Origin: CAWAHD01 sp963781785 | GTDB taxonomy: Bacteria; Planctomycetota; Planctomycetia; Isosphaerales; Isosphaeraceae | NCBI GenBank assembly: GCA_963781785.1 | Contig: CAWAHD010000005.1 | Location: 1,364,001-1,428,000 of the forward strand | Reading direction: 5' to 3' | DNA length: 64,000 nucleotides | Made by a program: the position numbers and the translations under genes | Notes under the pieces: generated by a model | Told to the model about the DNA's origin: nothing | Seen by the model: the letters and a program-made list of their open reading frames with translations, nothing else | Database searches by the model: none | In this document: positions 53,859-62,270 of the stretch, in pieces | Layout of the letters: each line of letters starts with the position of its first letter | Numbering within the stretch: position 1 is the stretch's first letter

Positions 53859-53951
53859 GACGTCTGCGGTACGATGTTCGAAGAACCGCCGCTGGTCGTG
53901 CGCACCGAGACCGCGGCGCCCTTTGCCCTTCTACACCCCGGGAGCAAACCC

Positions 53952-56465
53952 TTGAAGATCAAGCTCAGAAGCAGCGTGGTCAAGATCAGCTCGGCTCTGA
54001 TCATGGCAATCGATCTCGGGACCGGGGCACCGATTCATGCGGCCGAGCCGGAGGCACCCGAACCGCCGGCGGCCCTCTATGTTGCCAGCGATTTTCCGCG
54101 GCTGGGACGCGGCATCGATCCGGGTTTCAGCGGGGAGGCGACTGTTCAGGTGTGGGCTCCCTCCGAGGATGAGTGGAGCTTGACCGGCAAGGATGGCACC
54201 TTCGCCCTCAGTCTCACGAGCCGGCCCGGCGATCCCAGTCCCCGCTGGCAGACTCTGGGAACGGTCACACTGGTTCAGGGCCAGTTGTTCAAGATCGCCG
54301 TGTCGCCGGGCCCCGCCGCCCGCTCGAGCGAACCATCGAATTCCGACAAGGCCGCCGGCAAGAGCTCAAAAACCAACCAGACCAAAAAAGCGAAGTCAGC
54401 CCAGCCCAAGCAGCCTGTGGAGGCTCCGGCGTTCCTCTGGCTGTCGGCCGCGAAGGACGACACGAATCATCCCGCGCTCGACCTGATCAGGGGTCGCACC
54501 GACACCATCGAGCCCACGACCGATCGCCGCCGCAATCATTTCCGGACCAACCAGCAAGGGGCCGACTTTCAAGCGCCGGCCACTCTACAGGCCTGGCACG
54601 ACCGGGCGCATCACCTTCGCGAACAGATCCTGGTCACGCTGGGTCTTTGGCCGATGTTTCCCCGCGCTCCTCTGAATCCCAGAATCACCGGGAAGCTCGA
54701 GCGCGGAGATTACACGATCGAGAAGGTCGTGCTCGAGACATTTCCAGGTTTCACCTTGAGCGGAAACCTCTACCGGCCAGCCCATGCCAGCGACAAGGTG
54801 CCCGGCATCTTGTGCCCTCATGGACACTGGGATGACGGCCGCGTGAACCCCGAGGTGCAACAGCGCTGCATCCGCTGGGCCAAGCTCGGCTGCGTGGTGT
54901 TCCTCTACGACATGGTGGGGTACAACGACAGCAAGCCGTTCACGCACGCGTTTCTGAACGATCGCCTGGTGCGATGGGGGCTGAGCCTGCCCACTCTTCA
55001 GACCTGGAACAGCATCCGGGCCCTCGACTGGCTGATCGCTCTGCCGGACGTCGATCCTGCTCGGATCGGCTGCACGGGGGAATCCGGAGGTGGTACGCAG
55101 ACCTTCTTGCTGACGGCCATCGATGATCGCGTCAGGGTCGCGGCGCCGGTCGTGATGGTATCGGAGACGTTTCAGGGCGGCTGCGTCTGCGAGAATGCGG
55201 CCGGCCTGCGGCACGGCACCGACAATGTCGAAATCGCGGCGCTCTGCGCTCCTCGGCCGCTGGTTCTGGTCGGTGCCACCGGAGACTGGACCTCCAACCT
55301 CTTGACGCGGTCGTATCCCGCGATCCGCGGGGTGTATTCGCTGATTGGCTCGACCGACCGGGTCAGTGCCCAGGTTTTCAACTTCCCGCACAATTACAAT
55401 CAGACGAGCCGCAATGCCGTCTATGCCGAGATGGGACGCTGGCTTCTCGGCATCGACGACCCCGACCGAACCAAGGAAGGCAAACAATCACCCGAGAAGC
55501 CGGAGGATCTGTTGACCTTCCATTCCGCGCATCCGGCGCCCTCAGATCGCAAGACTCCTGCGCAACTGGAAGACGACCTGGTGGCCTCGATGGGGCGGAT
55601 GCTCGACGACCTTGCTCCCGGTACAAGTTCGTCGCGGTGGGAGGCCGCACGTCGGCTGCTCATGACGAGCTTGCGCATCCGGGTCGGGCTCACCAATCCG
55701 GCTCCCGAGCAGGTTGAAGATCATGAAGTCAGGCGGATCTCGCTCGAGGACATGACCGTCGTTCATTCGATCGTCGGGCGACGGCGGACAGGCGAAGCGA
55801 TTCCGGTGGTCCAGCTTGTGCCTCCGCATCCGGCGGGACGACTCACCATCGTGGCGGCTCCCGGAGGCAAGACGGCTGTCGCGGACGGCTCGGGGAAGCC
55901 GGACGTACTCGCCCGGGCCTTACTGGCTCGCGGGCACATCGTTGTCGGCTTTGACCCCCTGTTCGTCGGCGAAGCGTTCGACCCTCGTCAGCCGGCAGGC
56001 CATCGGCCGAACACGGCTCATTTTGCGACCTACAACCCGGTCACCGCGGCCGACCAGATTCAAGACCTGGCCACGGTCGTGGCCTGGTCGAAGGCACTTC
56101 CCGACGTGCGCGAGGTCAACCTGGTCGCCAAGGGGCTCTCCGGCACTCAGCTCCTCCTGGCTCGCCCGGCGCTGAAGGGCCTTTCGCGAACCGTGATCGA
56201 CGTAGAAGACGCTCCGGATCCCCAAGAGCCCGGAGCCTTCGCGGCCGCGATCGACCTTCCCGGGATGTTCCAATTCGGCGGCCTGAAGGCCGCCGCCGCG
56301 CTGACGGCCCCTGCTCCGCTCTGGCTCCACGGCGGATCCAGATCGTTCGACCTGTCATGGGCCAAGGCAGCCTACGCACACAGCGACGCGTCCTCGATGC
56401 TGCGCATCGAGCCTCGCAATCCGGATTCCGATCAGCTTGCCTCCTGGGTTGACCAGGGCCAGTGA
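53952..56465 (+). CDS. exported two-domain alpha/beta hydrolase (acetylxylan esterase-like)
   Basis: The product is about 837 aa from a TTG start at 53952, which follows GGGAG by 8 bases and gives a signal-like N-terminus (M-K-I-K-L-R-S-S-V-V-K-I-S-S-A-L). An N-terminal region of unknown fold is followed by a Lys/Ser/Pro linker. The first hydrolase domain has the nucleophile elbow G-E-S-G-G-G and H-G-H-W, as in acetylxylan or cephalosporin esterases. The second hydrolase-like domain begins near residue 600 (V-V-G-F-D-P-L-F) and has a degenerate elbow (G-L-S-G-T), so it may be inactive. It probably acts on polysaccharide esters outside the cytoplasm. Confidence 0.78.
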   Translation: MKIKLRSSVVKISSALIMAIDLGTGAPIHAAEPEAPEPPAALYVASDFPRLGRGIDPGFSGEATVQVWAPSEDEWSLTGKDGTFALSLTSRPGDPSPRWQTLGTVTLVQGQLFKIAVSPGPAARSSEPSNSDKAAGKSSKTNQTKKAKSAQPKQPVEAPAFLWLSAAKDDTNHPALDLIRGRTDTIEPTTDRRRNHFRTNQQGADFQAPATLQAWHDRAHHLREQILVTLGLWPMFPRAPLNPRITGKLERGDYTIEKVVLETFPGFTLSGNLYRPAHASDKVPGILCPHGHWDDGRVNPEVQQRCIRWAKLGCVVFLYDMVGYNDSKPFTHAFLNDRLVRWGLSLPTLQTWNSIRALDWLIALPDVDPARIGCTGESGGGTQTFLLTAIDDRVRVAAPVVMVSETFQGGCVCENAAGLRHGTDNVEIAALCAPRPLVLVGATGDWTSNLLTRSYPAIRGVYSLIGSTDRVSAQVFNFPHNYNQTSRNAVYAEMGRWLLGIDDPDRTKEGKQSPEKPEDLLTFHSAHPAPSDRKTPAQLEDDLVASMGRMLDDLAPGTSSSRWEAARRLLMTSLRIRVGLTNPAPEQVEDHEVRRISLEDMTVVHSIVGRRRTGEAIPVVQLVPPHPAGRLTIVAAPGGKTAVADGSGKPDVLARALLARGHIVVGFDPLFVGEAFDPRQPAGHRPNTAHFATYNPVTAADQIQDLATVVAWSKALPDVREVNLVAKGLSGTQLLLARPALKGLSRTVIDVEDAPDPQEPGAFAAAIDLPGMFQFGGLKAAAALTAPAPLWLHGGSRSFDLSWAKAAYAHSDASSMLRIEPRNPDSDQLASWVDQGQ

Positions 56466-56484
56466 CCCGGGCTGGATTGAGTTC

Positions 56485-57144
56485 TCAAAGGGCTCCGCGC
56501 CGTTCCAGCGATTTGTAATGCACGAACGAATACACGATCGGGATCAGGCCGGCTGCGACCAGAAACGCGATCGAAGCGATCAAAGGCCCGCCCAGCACCG
56601 TCCACACAAACCCGATCAAGCCCACCGCCACGAAGACCCAGGCTGCCACGCGATGGGTGTCGTTCCACACTCGATCATTGGCCAAGGTCCAGGGCACGCG
56701 CACCCCGATATAAAAATTCTTGCGGACTTTTCCGATCACGTTGCCCAGCAATCCGAAAAAGAGGAACATGCCGGCGATGAACGTCCTGCCGAGGTCGATC
56801 GTGGGCCCTCCGTGCACGGCCTGGTGGACAACGTAGAGCAGAACGGCCTGCATGTAGCCAAGCAAGCCCGTAATCAGACACATGATGTACAGATATGTGG
56901 GCCGGAACGTATCGACCTCGAATGCCTTGGGTGAGAGGGCCGGCAGAAAGTAAAACAAGACGAGCATTCCAACCATCATCCCGGGCATGAGGAACAGGGT
57001 CCATTTGCCTCCGTATCCGTCGATCTTTCCCTCGATATTCCAGTGGGTCGGGATCTGGTCGGGAAGGCCGGGATACAGCCAGGCGGCGGCGCCTGCGGCA
57101 AGCGCGACGATGAGAAACCCGATTACCCAGTAAACGCGTGTCAT
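56485..57144 (-). CDS. sdpI: SdpI-family integral membrane protein
   Basis: This is a 219-aa membrane protein with about five to six hydrophobic segments (W-V-I-G-F-L-I-V-A-L-A-A-G, G-M-M-V-G-M-L-V-L-F, I-M-C-L-I-T-G-L-L-G). The region I-P-T-H-W-N-I-E-G-K-I-D-G is the DUF1648/SdpI motif, and I-G-V-R-V-P-W-T-L-A is the conserved SdpI C-terminal signature. In Bacillus, SdpI confers immunity to a secreted toxin and sequesters its repressor SdpR. The ATG overlaps the ArsR-type gene by 4 bases (ATGA), as in sdpRI. Whether a toxin partner exists here is unknown; none is visible. Confidence 0.78.
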   Translation of the reverse strand: MTRVYWVIGFLIVALAAGAAAWLYPGLPDQIPTHWNIEGKIDGYGGKWTLFLMPGMMVGMLVLFYFLPALSPKAFEVDTFRPTYLYIMCLITGLLGYMQAVLLYVVHQAVHGGPTIDLGRTFIAGMFLFFGLLGNVIGKVRKNFYIGVRVPWTLANDRVWNDTHRVAAWVFVAVGLIGFVWTVLGGPLIASIAFLVAAGLIPIVYSFVHYKSLERRGAL

Positions 57145-57440
57145 GGCGTGTCGTCGCCTTTCCTGGTCTTGATGCCGAAATGGTCCCAAAGATGAGTCAG
57201 AACATCCTCGAGCACCGTCGTATTAAGGGAGTAGAAAATCTGCTGCCCGTCGTGCCGGCTCCGGATCAAGTCGGCTTCCTTGAGAACCGAAAAATGATGC
57301 GACATCGAAGGCTTCGTCATCTCGAACAGCGACGCCAGCTCACCCGCGGACTGCTCGCCCCGCGACAAGAGCCGCAGGATCTCCCGCCGAGTCGGATCGG
57401 ACAACGCCTTCAAGACCACGGTCAGTGTCATCATCACCAA
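57141..57440 (-). CDS. sdpR: ArsR/SdpR-family transcriptional regulator
   Basis: This is a 99-aa winged-helix repressor. It contains A-L-S-D-P-T-R-R-E-I-L-R-L-L-S and the recognition helix region M-T-K-P-S-M-S-H-H-F-S-V-L-K. It lacks the metal-binding Cys motif of ArsR, in agreement with the SdpR group. It lies upstream of and overlaps the sdpI-like gene, so the pair likely autoregulates, with membrane SdpI titrating SdpR. Start chosen at 57440. Confidence 0.82.
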   Translation of the reverse strand: MVMMTLTVVLKALSDPTRREILRLLSRGEQSAGELASLFEMTKPSMSHHFSVLKEADLIRSRHDGQQIFYSLNTTVLEDVLTHLWDHFGIKTRKGDDTP

Positions 57441-57536
57441 GCGATTCGTCCGGCGACCGGGGTTATTTAGAGGAACGTCTAATTATTTTGTCTTCCATTC
57501 CTTTGAAGGGAGGATGCGGGAGTCTAGAGCTTCGAA

Positions 57537-58214
57537 TCAGAGAAGTTCCAACCGAGCCAACCAAGCGTTGAAGTGTGGGCACTTGGATCGAATGACGTCG
57601 AGTCCTATCTTTTCAGCGACCTGTGGTCCAACCACCGGTTTCGCGTCACCGTAATCGGGGATTTGAGCGATGATGCGTTTGCTCGGAGCAGAATGTACAC
57701 CGTCGTCAATCATCTCGGGTGTCGAATAATTGTCAGCGATCGCTTGGAGTGCCCTGATCTCTTGCTCTCGCTGGTCGTAGAAGGATGCCAACTGAGAGGG
57801 ATCACAGAAGAGGTACGCCTCGAACTCATGCAACTGGATGTACGGGATGAAACGCGGGTCGCCCATGTCGTTGGCGAACGCTCTCTCGAGGAACTCGACC
57901 CGCTTCTCTGGCATATGTCGCAGTTTCTCGGCTTCAAGCTGCGCCGGAAACGAGGCGGAGAGGCCGTACAAGTCGATCATCGTGGTGAAATAGACATCCT
58001 TGCCTTTTTCCTGGGACAGGAATCGTTGAATGTCATTCTTCATGGGTGCATAGTGTCGACCGCCTCCCCGGTGTACTCGGCCCTTCTTCTTCGCATGGGC
58101 AATCAGGACTGGCGGGTGAAGATAGACACCCAAGCTCGCGAGGTGTGGCTTGAGCACCGTATCGGCGAATGTCTGCTCGGTCTGTCCTTCGCCGAAAAGG
58201 TAGAGGCGCGACAT
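57537..58214 (-). CDS. DUF4276 family protein (TOPRIM-like nuclease partner)
   Basis: The product is 225 aa. It opens R-L-Y-L-F-G-E-G-Q-T-E, where the Glu is typical of the TOPRIM-type catalytic glutamate. It continues T-M-I-D-L-Y-G-L, an acidic pair, and L-H-E-F-E-A-Y-L-F-C. These match DUF4276 as I know it. The gene overlaps the upstream ATPase gene by one base, so they form a two-gene unit. Similar ATPase plus TOPRIM pairs (for example PARIS with DUF4435) act in phage defence; defence here is inference. Confidence 0.82.
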   Translation of the reverse strand: MSRLYLFGEGQTEQTFADTVLKPHLASLGVYLHPPVLIAHAKKKGRVHRGGGRHYAPMKNDIQRFLSQEKGKDVYFTTMIDLYGLSASFPAQLEAEKLRHMPEKRVEFLERAFANDMGDPRFIPYIQLHEFEAYLFCDPSQLASFYDQREQEIRALQAIADNYSTPEMIDDGVHSAPSKRIIAQIPDYGDAKPVVGPQVAEKIGLDVIRSKCPHFNAWLARLELL

Positions 58215-59326
58215 CAGTGAGGGCCTCCGCCCATGATGTTCTTTTCCCAGATTTCACCGAGACTGTATTCCTCGAGCCACTGGTCGAGTGATGACGCGTC
58301 CGGCCTTCTGAATACAGACTCCTTGTCCTCTCGATCCACGAGGACCACGTCGTCAGGGTCAAAGTTGTCGAGAAAAGAACTCGATTGCGTGCTGACCAGT
58401 ACTTGAGCGTGATGGGATGCCTTCTCGAAGAGTGAGGCGACTACGTTGAGGGCATAAGGGTGAAGACCGAGCTCTGGCTCATCCACTACGATCAGGCACG
58501 GAAGTTCTGACTCGGATTGAAGAAGCAGCGAGACCAGGCAGATTGCTCGGAGCGTTCCATCCGAGAGCTGGTGGGGACCAAAGATCTGGTCAGACCCGTT
58601 GTCTCGCCAGTTGAGGATGACCTCATTGTCGTACGGCCCGCTCGGCACGAGGTTGAAGTCGTGAAAGAAGGGCGCGAAGAGGCGAATCGTGCTGACGATT
58701 CGGTTATAGGTCGCGCCTTGATCCTGGTTTTGAAGGCGATACAGAAAGGCTGCCAGGTTACCTGCATCGGGCATGAGCCAGCGGTTATCGCCAACGTAAC
58801 CGTACTGCCGGACTCGCGCAGTGGCCGACGTGTCGTGAAAGTGGTAGACCCGGCATCCATTGAGGAGAGCGCGGATGATTATGGCCGCCCCCCCCCCTCG
58901 ATTCGCTTCGTCGCCAATCCGGCACTCCTGATGGCCTGTACCTAATGAGTAGCCCACGGAGTCTCTTGCCGATGCCGTTCGTGTTGAAAGTAATGTCTCG
59001 TTTTCAAAAAAGAGCGTATCTCCGGCTGCATGGGAAAGAGCGAAATCGTAGACGTCTAAGCCGCTATCCGCCTCGAACTCCAACCGCGCCTGCAGATGGG
59101 TCGTTTGCCTTGGTCCATAGAAGAGGAGCGAATGCGCTCGACCGGCCGCCGCAATGTACGCCTGGAGTCGCTCACCCATCATTTCGCTGAGCATCTTGAA
59201 GAACGAGACAAGGTTGCTTTTGCCGGCACCATTCGCGCCGATCAGTAGGTTCAAAGGGCGAAGCTCAAGATCCATTTCCTTGATCGACTTGAAGCCCTTG
59301 AGGTGAATCCGCCGAAGCATGTCCAT
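58214..59326 (-). CDS. AAA family ATPase (RecF/OLD-like) paired with DUF4276
   Basis: The product is 370 aa. The N-terminus R-I-H-L-K-G-F-K-S-I-K leads to Walker A G-A-N-G-A-G-K-S-N. The signature region Q-L-S-D-G-T-L-R and Walker B L-I-V-V-D-E-P-E-L-G-L-H-P follow, then S-T-Q-S-S-S-F-L-D. These are features of the AAA_21 group related to SMC/RecF. The ATG at 59326 follows GGGGAAG, so an open extension to 59368 is not used. It is coupled to the DUF4276 gene and intact. The pair is a predicted sensor ATPase plus effector nuclease. Confidence 0.87.
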   Translation of the reverse strand: MDMLRRIHLKGFKSIKEMDLELRPLNLLIGANGAGKSNLVSFFKMLSEMMGERLQAYIAAAGRAHSLLFYGPRQTTHLQARLEFEADSGLDVYDFALSHAAGDTLFFENETLLSTRTASARDSVGYSLGTGHQECRIGDEANRGGGAAIIIRALLNGCRVYHFHDTSATARVRQYGYVGDNRWLMPDAGNLAAFLYRLQNQDQGATYNRIVSTIRLFAPFFHDFNLVPSGPYDNEVILNWRDNGSDQIFGPHQLSDGTLRAICLVSLLLQSESELPCLIVVDEPELGLHPYALNVVASLFEKASHHAQVLVSTQSSSFLDNFDPDDVVLVDREDKESVFRRPDASSLDQWLEEYSLGEIWEKNIMGGGPH

Positions 59327-59445
59327 GTCGTGACTTCCCCCGAATCCTGCATCCCGAATGCCGGCCATTCGGCCTTATTCTCTATCATATCTCGTCTCCG
59401 CCTCCTGGAGCGACCAGGAGGGAGTGCGAGCCGATTTTGATTGGA

Positions 59446-60054
59446 TCACGTCGCTTCCAGGTCGATGGGTTCGCCAGGGCCTTCGTGCACGGCGCGGTGC
59501 ATGAGCTCAGCGATCACATTCTCCGGATCGGTCGACACGACGAGTCGCAGGATGTGGCTCAAGTGGGCGAATTGCTTGTTGACCGCCTGGTCAAGCAGGG
59601 AAAGCAACGGGTCGAAATAGCCGGCAACATTCAGGATTCCGATCGGTTTCTGGTGCAGCCCGAGGGCCGCCCAGCTCAGGGTCTCAAAGAATTCCTCAAA
59701 CGTGCCGATGCCGCCGGGAAGGGTCAGGAACGCGCGGGCGCGACGGGCCATGAGCGCCTTTCGCTCGTGCATGTTGGACACCACGATCAGCTCGGTCAAA
59801 CCGTCATGGGCGACTTCCTTGATCGCCAGCGCGTCGGGGATCACGCCGATGGCCCGTCCGCCGCCGTCAAGTACGGCATTGGCGACAACTCCCATGAGAC
59901 CGACCCGGCCGCCTCCGTACACGAGTCCTATCCGCGCACGCGCCAGCCCCCGCCCTACCCTGGCGGCGGCCTCTGCGTATTCCGGCTCGATCCCGACCCC
60001 AGACCCACAGTAAACGCACAGGTTGTTTTCCGTGATAACAGCGGTTTCCGCCAT
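59446..60054 (-). CDS. LOG family protein (TIGR00730, nucleoside 5'-monophosphate phosphoribohydrolase-like)
   Basis: The product is 202 aa. The diagnostic P-G-G-I-G-T-F-E-E-F-F-E motif is present, as is M-H-E-R-K-A-L-M. These residues form the nucleotide-binding and catalytic site of LOG proteins, which release a base from nucleoside monophosphates (cytokinin activation in plants, purine salvage in bacteria). The N-terminus C-V-Y-C-G-S also fits. In bacteria the true substrate is usually uncertain. It is a single gene, not clearly in an operon. Confidence 0.9.
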   Translation of the reverse strand: MAETAVITENNLCVYCGSGVGIEPEYAEAAARVGRGLARARIGLVYGGGRVGLMGVVANAVLDGGGRAIGVIPDALAIKEVAHDGLTELIVVSNMHERKALMARRARAFLTLPGGIGTFEEFFETLSWAALGLHQKPIGILNVAGYFDPLLSLLDQAVNKQFAHLSHILRLVVSTDPENVIAELMHRAVHEGPGEPIDLEAT

Positions 60055-60164
60055 TGCCGAATCCGTTCCTTCCCGGTGATCCCGGTTCGCGTGCTCCTCG
60101 AGATGTCGAAAGCCGTCATTCCGGGGGACAACCGCGTCCTTTCAACTCTTGGAAGAGGATCGTT

Positions 60165-60302
60165 ATGATGGATTCGGTTGACAAGATCAAGGTCTCGCCG
60201 AATGCAGGAGAGGGCGCAGTGCCCACACCATTGAGACTACGATATGGCCGCTCATCCGCCGAGACCGGCGCGGATTCCGATCGAACCGTGGAGAACGCCT
60301 GA
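60165..60302 (+). CDS. possible 45-residue small protein
   Basis: An ATG-initiated frame follows GGAAGAGG by about 6 bases and ends 2 bases before the ATG of the next gene. The sequence is polar (M-M-D-S-V-D-K-I-K-V-S-P) and has no match in my memory. It may be a leader peptide or chance. Confidence 0.3.
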   Translation: MMDSVDKIKVSPNAGEGAVPTPLRLRYGRSSAETGADSDRTVENA

Positions 60303-60304
60303 CC

Positions 60305-61300
60305 ATGCGTGCTGCATACATCGAAGAGACCGGCCCCCCCGAGGTAATCAAGGTCGGCGAACTGCCGCGGCCCGAGCCCGGCCCGCGCCAAGCTCTCGTA
60401 AGAGTCCACGCGGCCGCACTCAACCCGATCGACCTGTATCTCCGGTCGGGGTTCATCGCGATGCCGCTTGCCTTTCCCTACGTCATCGGTTGCGACCTGG
60501 CCGGGACCGTCGAACGAGTCGGTCCAGGCTGCACCCGGTTTCGGGCCGGAGACCGTGTCTGGGGCTCGAACCAGGGGCTCCTGGGTCGACAGGGTACTGC
60601 GGCTGAATACGCCGCAGTCGACGAAGACTGGCTCTACCCGACACCCAGAGCGCTGCCGGACAACGAGGCGGCGGCGATGGCTCTGGTCGGCATCACCGCC
60701 CATCTCGGGCTGTTTCGATACGGGAATCTCCAGCGCGGCGAAGCCGTGTACGTCCCGGGCGGCAGTGGCGGCGTCGGCTCGATGGTGGTTCAGATGGCCA
60801 AGGCGAGCGGTGCCCGCGTGGCGACCTCCGCCGGCAGCCAGGAGCGTCTTGAGCTCTGCCAGCGCCTCGGGGCCGACCTGGCGCTCAATTACAAGACGGA
60901 CGACATCCCCGCCAAGCTGCGCGAATTCTCCCCCGAAGGGATCGATGTCTGGTACGAAACTCAGCGCGAGCCCAACCTCGAAATCGCCGTTCCCTTGCTG
61001 CGCAAGCGCGGCCGGATGATCTTGATGGCGGGCCGTGCAGCCAAGCCCGCCCTCCCGCTCGGCGCGTTCTATCCGCGAAACTGTGCGCTTTTCGGCTTTG
61101 CCATGTTCAACGCGACCGCTGACGAACAGCGCCACTGCGCCTCCCTAATGAACCGCTATGTCGAGGAGGGTTCGCTCAAACCCCAGGTCGGCCGCGTCTT
61201 CCCGCTCTCGGCCACGGCCGACGCCCAACGTTTCCTCGAAGCCAACACCGTGCACGGCGCCGGCACGCTGACCGGCAAGGTCGTCATCACCATCGAATGA
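60305..61300 (+). CDS. quinone oxidoreductase / zinc-independent alcohol dehydrogenase-like protein
   Basis: This is a medium-chain dehydrogenase/reductase, 331 aa. The N-terminal GroES-like domain starts M-R-A-A-Y-I-E-E-T-G and has G-C-D-L-A-G-T-V-E-R-V-G. The cofactor-binding domain has G-G-S-G-G-V-G-S-M-V-V-Q (Rossmann) and N-Y-K-T-D-D, typical for quinone oxidoreductases that use NADPH. No catalytic zinc Cys-His cluster is present. The ATG lies 2 bases downstream of the small frame before it. The substrate is unknown. Followed after 10 bases by a GlcN6P deaminase-like gene, likely in one transcript. Confidence 0.85.
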   Translation: MRAAYIEETGPPEVIKVGELPRPEPGPRQALVRVHAAALNPIDLYLRSGFIAMPLAFPYVIGCDLAGTVERVGPGCTRFRAGDRVWGSNQGLLGRQGTAAEYAAVDEDWLYPTPRALPDNEAAAMALVGITAHLGLFRYGNLQRGEAVYVPGGSGGVGSMVVQMAKASGARVATSAGSQERLELCQRLGADLALNYKTDDIPAKLREFSPEGIDVWYETQREPNLEIAVPLLRKRGRMILMAGRAAKPALPLGAFYPRNCALFGFAMFNATADEQRHCASLMNRYVEEGSLKPQVGRVFPLSATADAQRFLEANTVHGAGTLTGKVVITIE

Positions 61301-61310
61301 GTTGCCGACG

Positions 61311-62261
61311 ATGAACCTGATCACGACATATTCCGGCTCGATGATGGAAGGCTTCCTGCCGCGCGGGTGGGACCTGGCGAAGATCGATCGCTGCTGCAAC
61401 CACGCACCCGAGGCCATCGCCGAGCGTCAATCGTGGTGGCACCCCCAATTCGTTCCTGTCGCGTGCAACTCGGTTGCCGACTTTGACGTGATGATGGGCC
61501 ATGAAATCGCGCTTCTGATCAAGCAGGCCCGCGACGCGGGCCGAGCGGCCGCACTCATCCTGCCGGTTGGCCCGATGGGCATGTACCGGTGGGCGGTCTA
61601 CTTTCTCAAGGAGTGGAACGTCGCCTGCGATCACGTCTATGGTTTCAACATGGACGAGTGGAGCGACCGCGACGGACGGACCTTGCCCGCCGACCATCCG
61701 GGAGCCTTTCAGAAGGCGATGGAATTGGCCTTTTACGGACCCTTGGGCAAACTGACGGTCCCGCCGGCGAATCGGTGGTTTGCGACACCCGATCGCCTGC
61801 CGCATTATGCCGAACGGATCGGCAATCTCCAGTCCTACGGCGCCGAGCTGGTCGTCATCTTCGGGATCGGCCGGGTCTGCCACATCGCGTTCTGGGAGCC
61901 TCACTTTGCCGAAGAGTTCGCCACGGTCGCCGAGTGGAAGGCCCAGACGCACCGCCTCGGTGCGCGGCTGCATCCGCTGACCATCGAACAGAATGCACTG
62001 ACGAGCTTCAAGAGTCGCACGACTCTGGTGCCCGCATTTGCCAACACGATTGGCCCCGGCCTCTTCTTGCGGGCCGATCGGAGTATCGGCGGGGCCGAGG
62101 GGGTCTTCGACCGCGGCATGCAGTGGCAAGGGGCGAGCTTGTGGATGACGTTGCGGTACGGGCCTGACCCCTGGGTTCCCAGCTCGTTCATGCCGACTCG
62201 GCCGGGCCGGCTGTTCTATCACCGCGATCTCGCCGGCCCGCTTGTGCCCGATATGAACTGA
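61311..62261 (+). CDS. glucosamine-6-phosphate deaminase/isomerase-like protein
   Basis: The product is 316 aa, near the size of NagB plus a C-terminal tail. NagB-type motifs are G-F-N-M-D-E-W (acid-base Asp/Glu), F-G-I-G-R-V-C-H-I-A-F-W-E-P (His of the ring-opening site, with R-V-C in place of the usual E-D-G) and L-H-P-L-T-I-E-Q-N. The loop change means activity on GlcN6P is not certain. An upstream in-frame TTG at 61302 is less likely than the ATG at 61311. Confidence 0.72.
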   Translation: MNLITTYSGSMMEGFLPRGWDLAKIDRCCNHAPEAIAERQSWWHPQFVPVACNSVADFDVMMGHEIALLIKQARDAGRAAALILPVGPMGMYRWAVYFLKEWNVACDHVYGFNMDEWSDRDGRTLPADHPGAFQKAMELAFYGPLGKLTVPPANRWFATPDRLPHYAERIGNLQSYGAELVVIFGIGRVCHIAFWEPHFAEEFATVAEWKAQTHRLGARLHPLTIEQNALTSFKSRTTLVPAFANTIGPGLFLRADRSIGGAEGVFDRGMQWQGASLWMTLRYGPDPWVPSSFMPTRPGRLFYHRDLAGPLVPDMN

Positions 62262-62270
62262 GCGGGCAGC

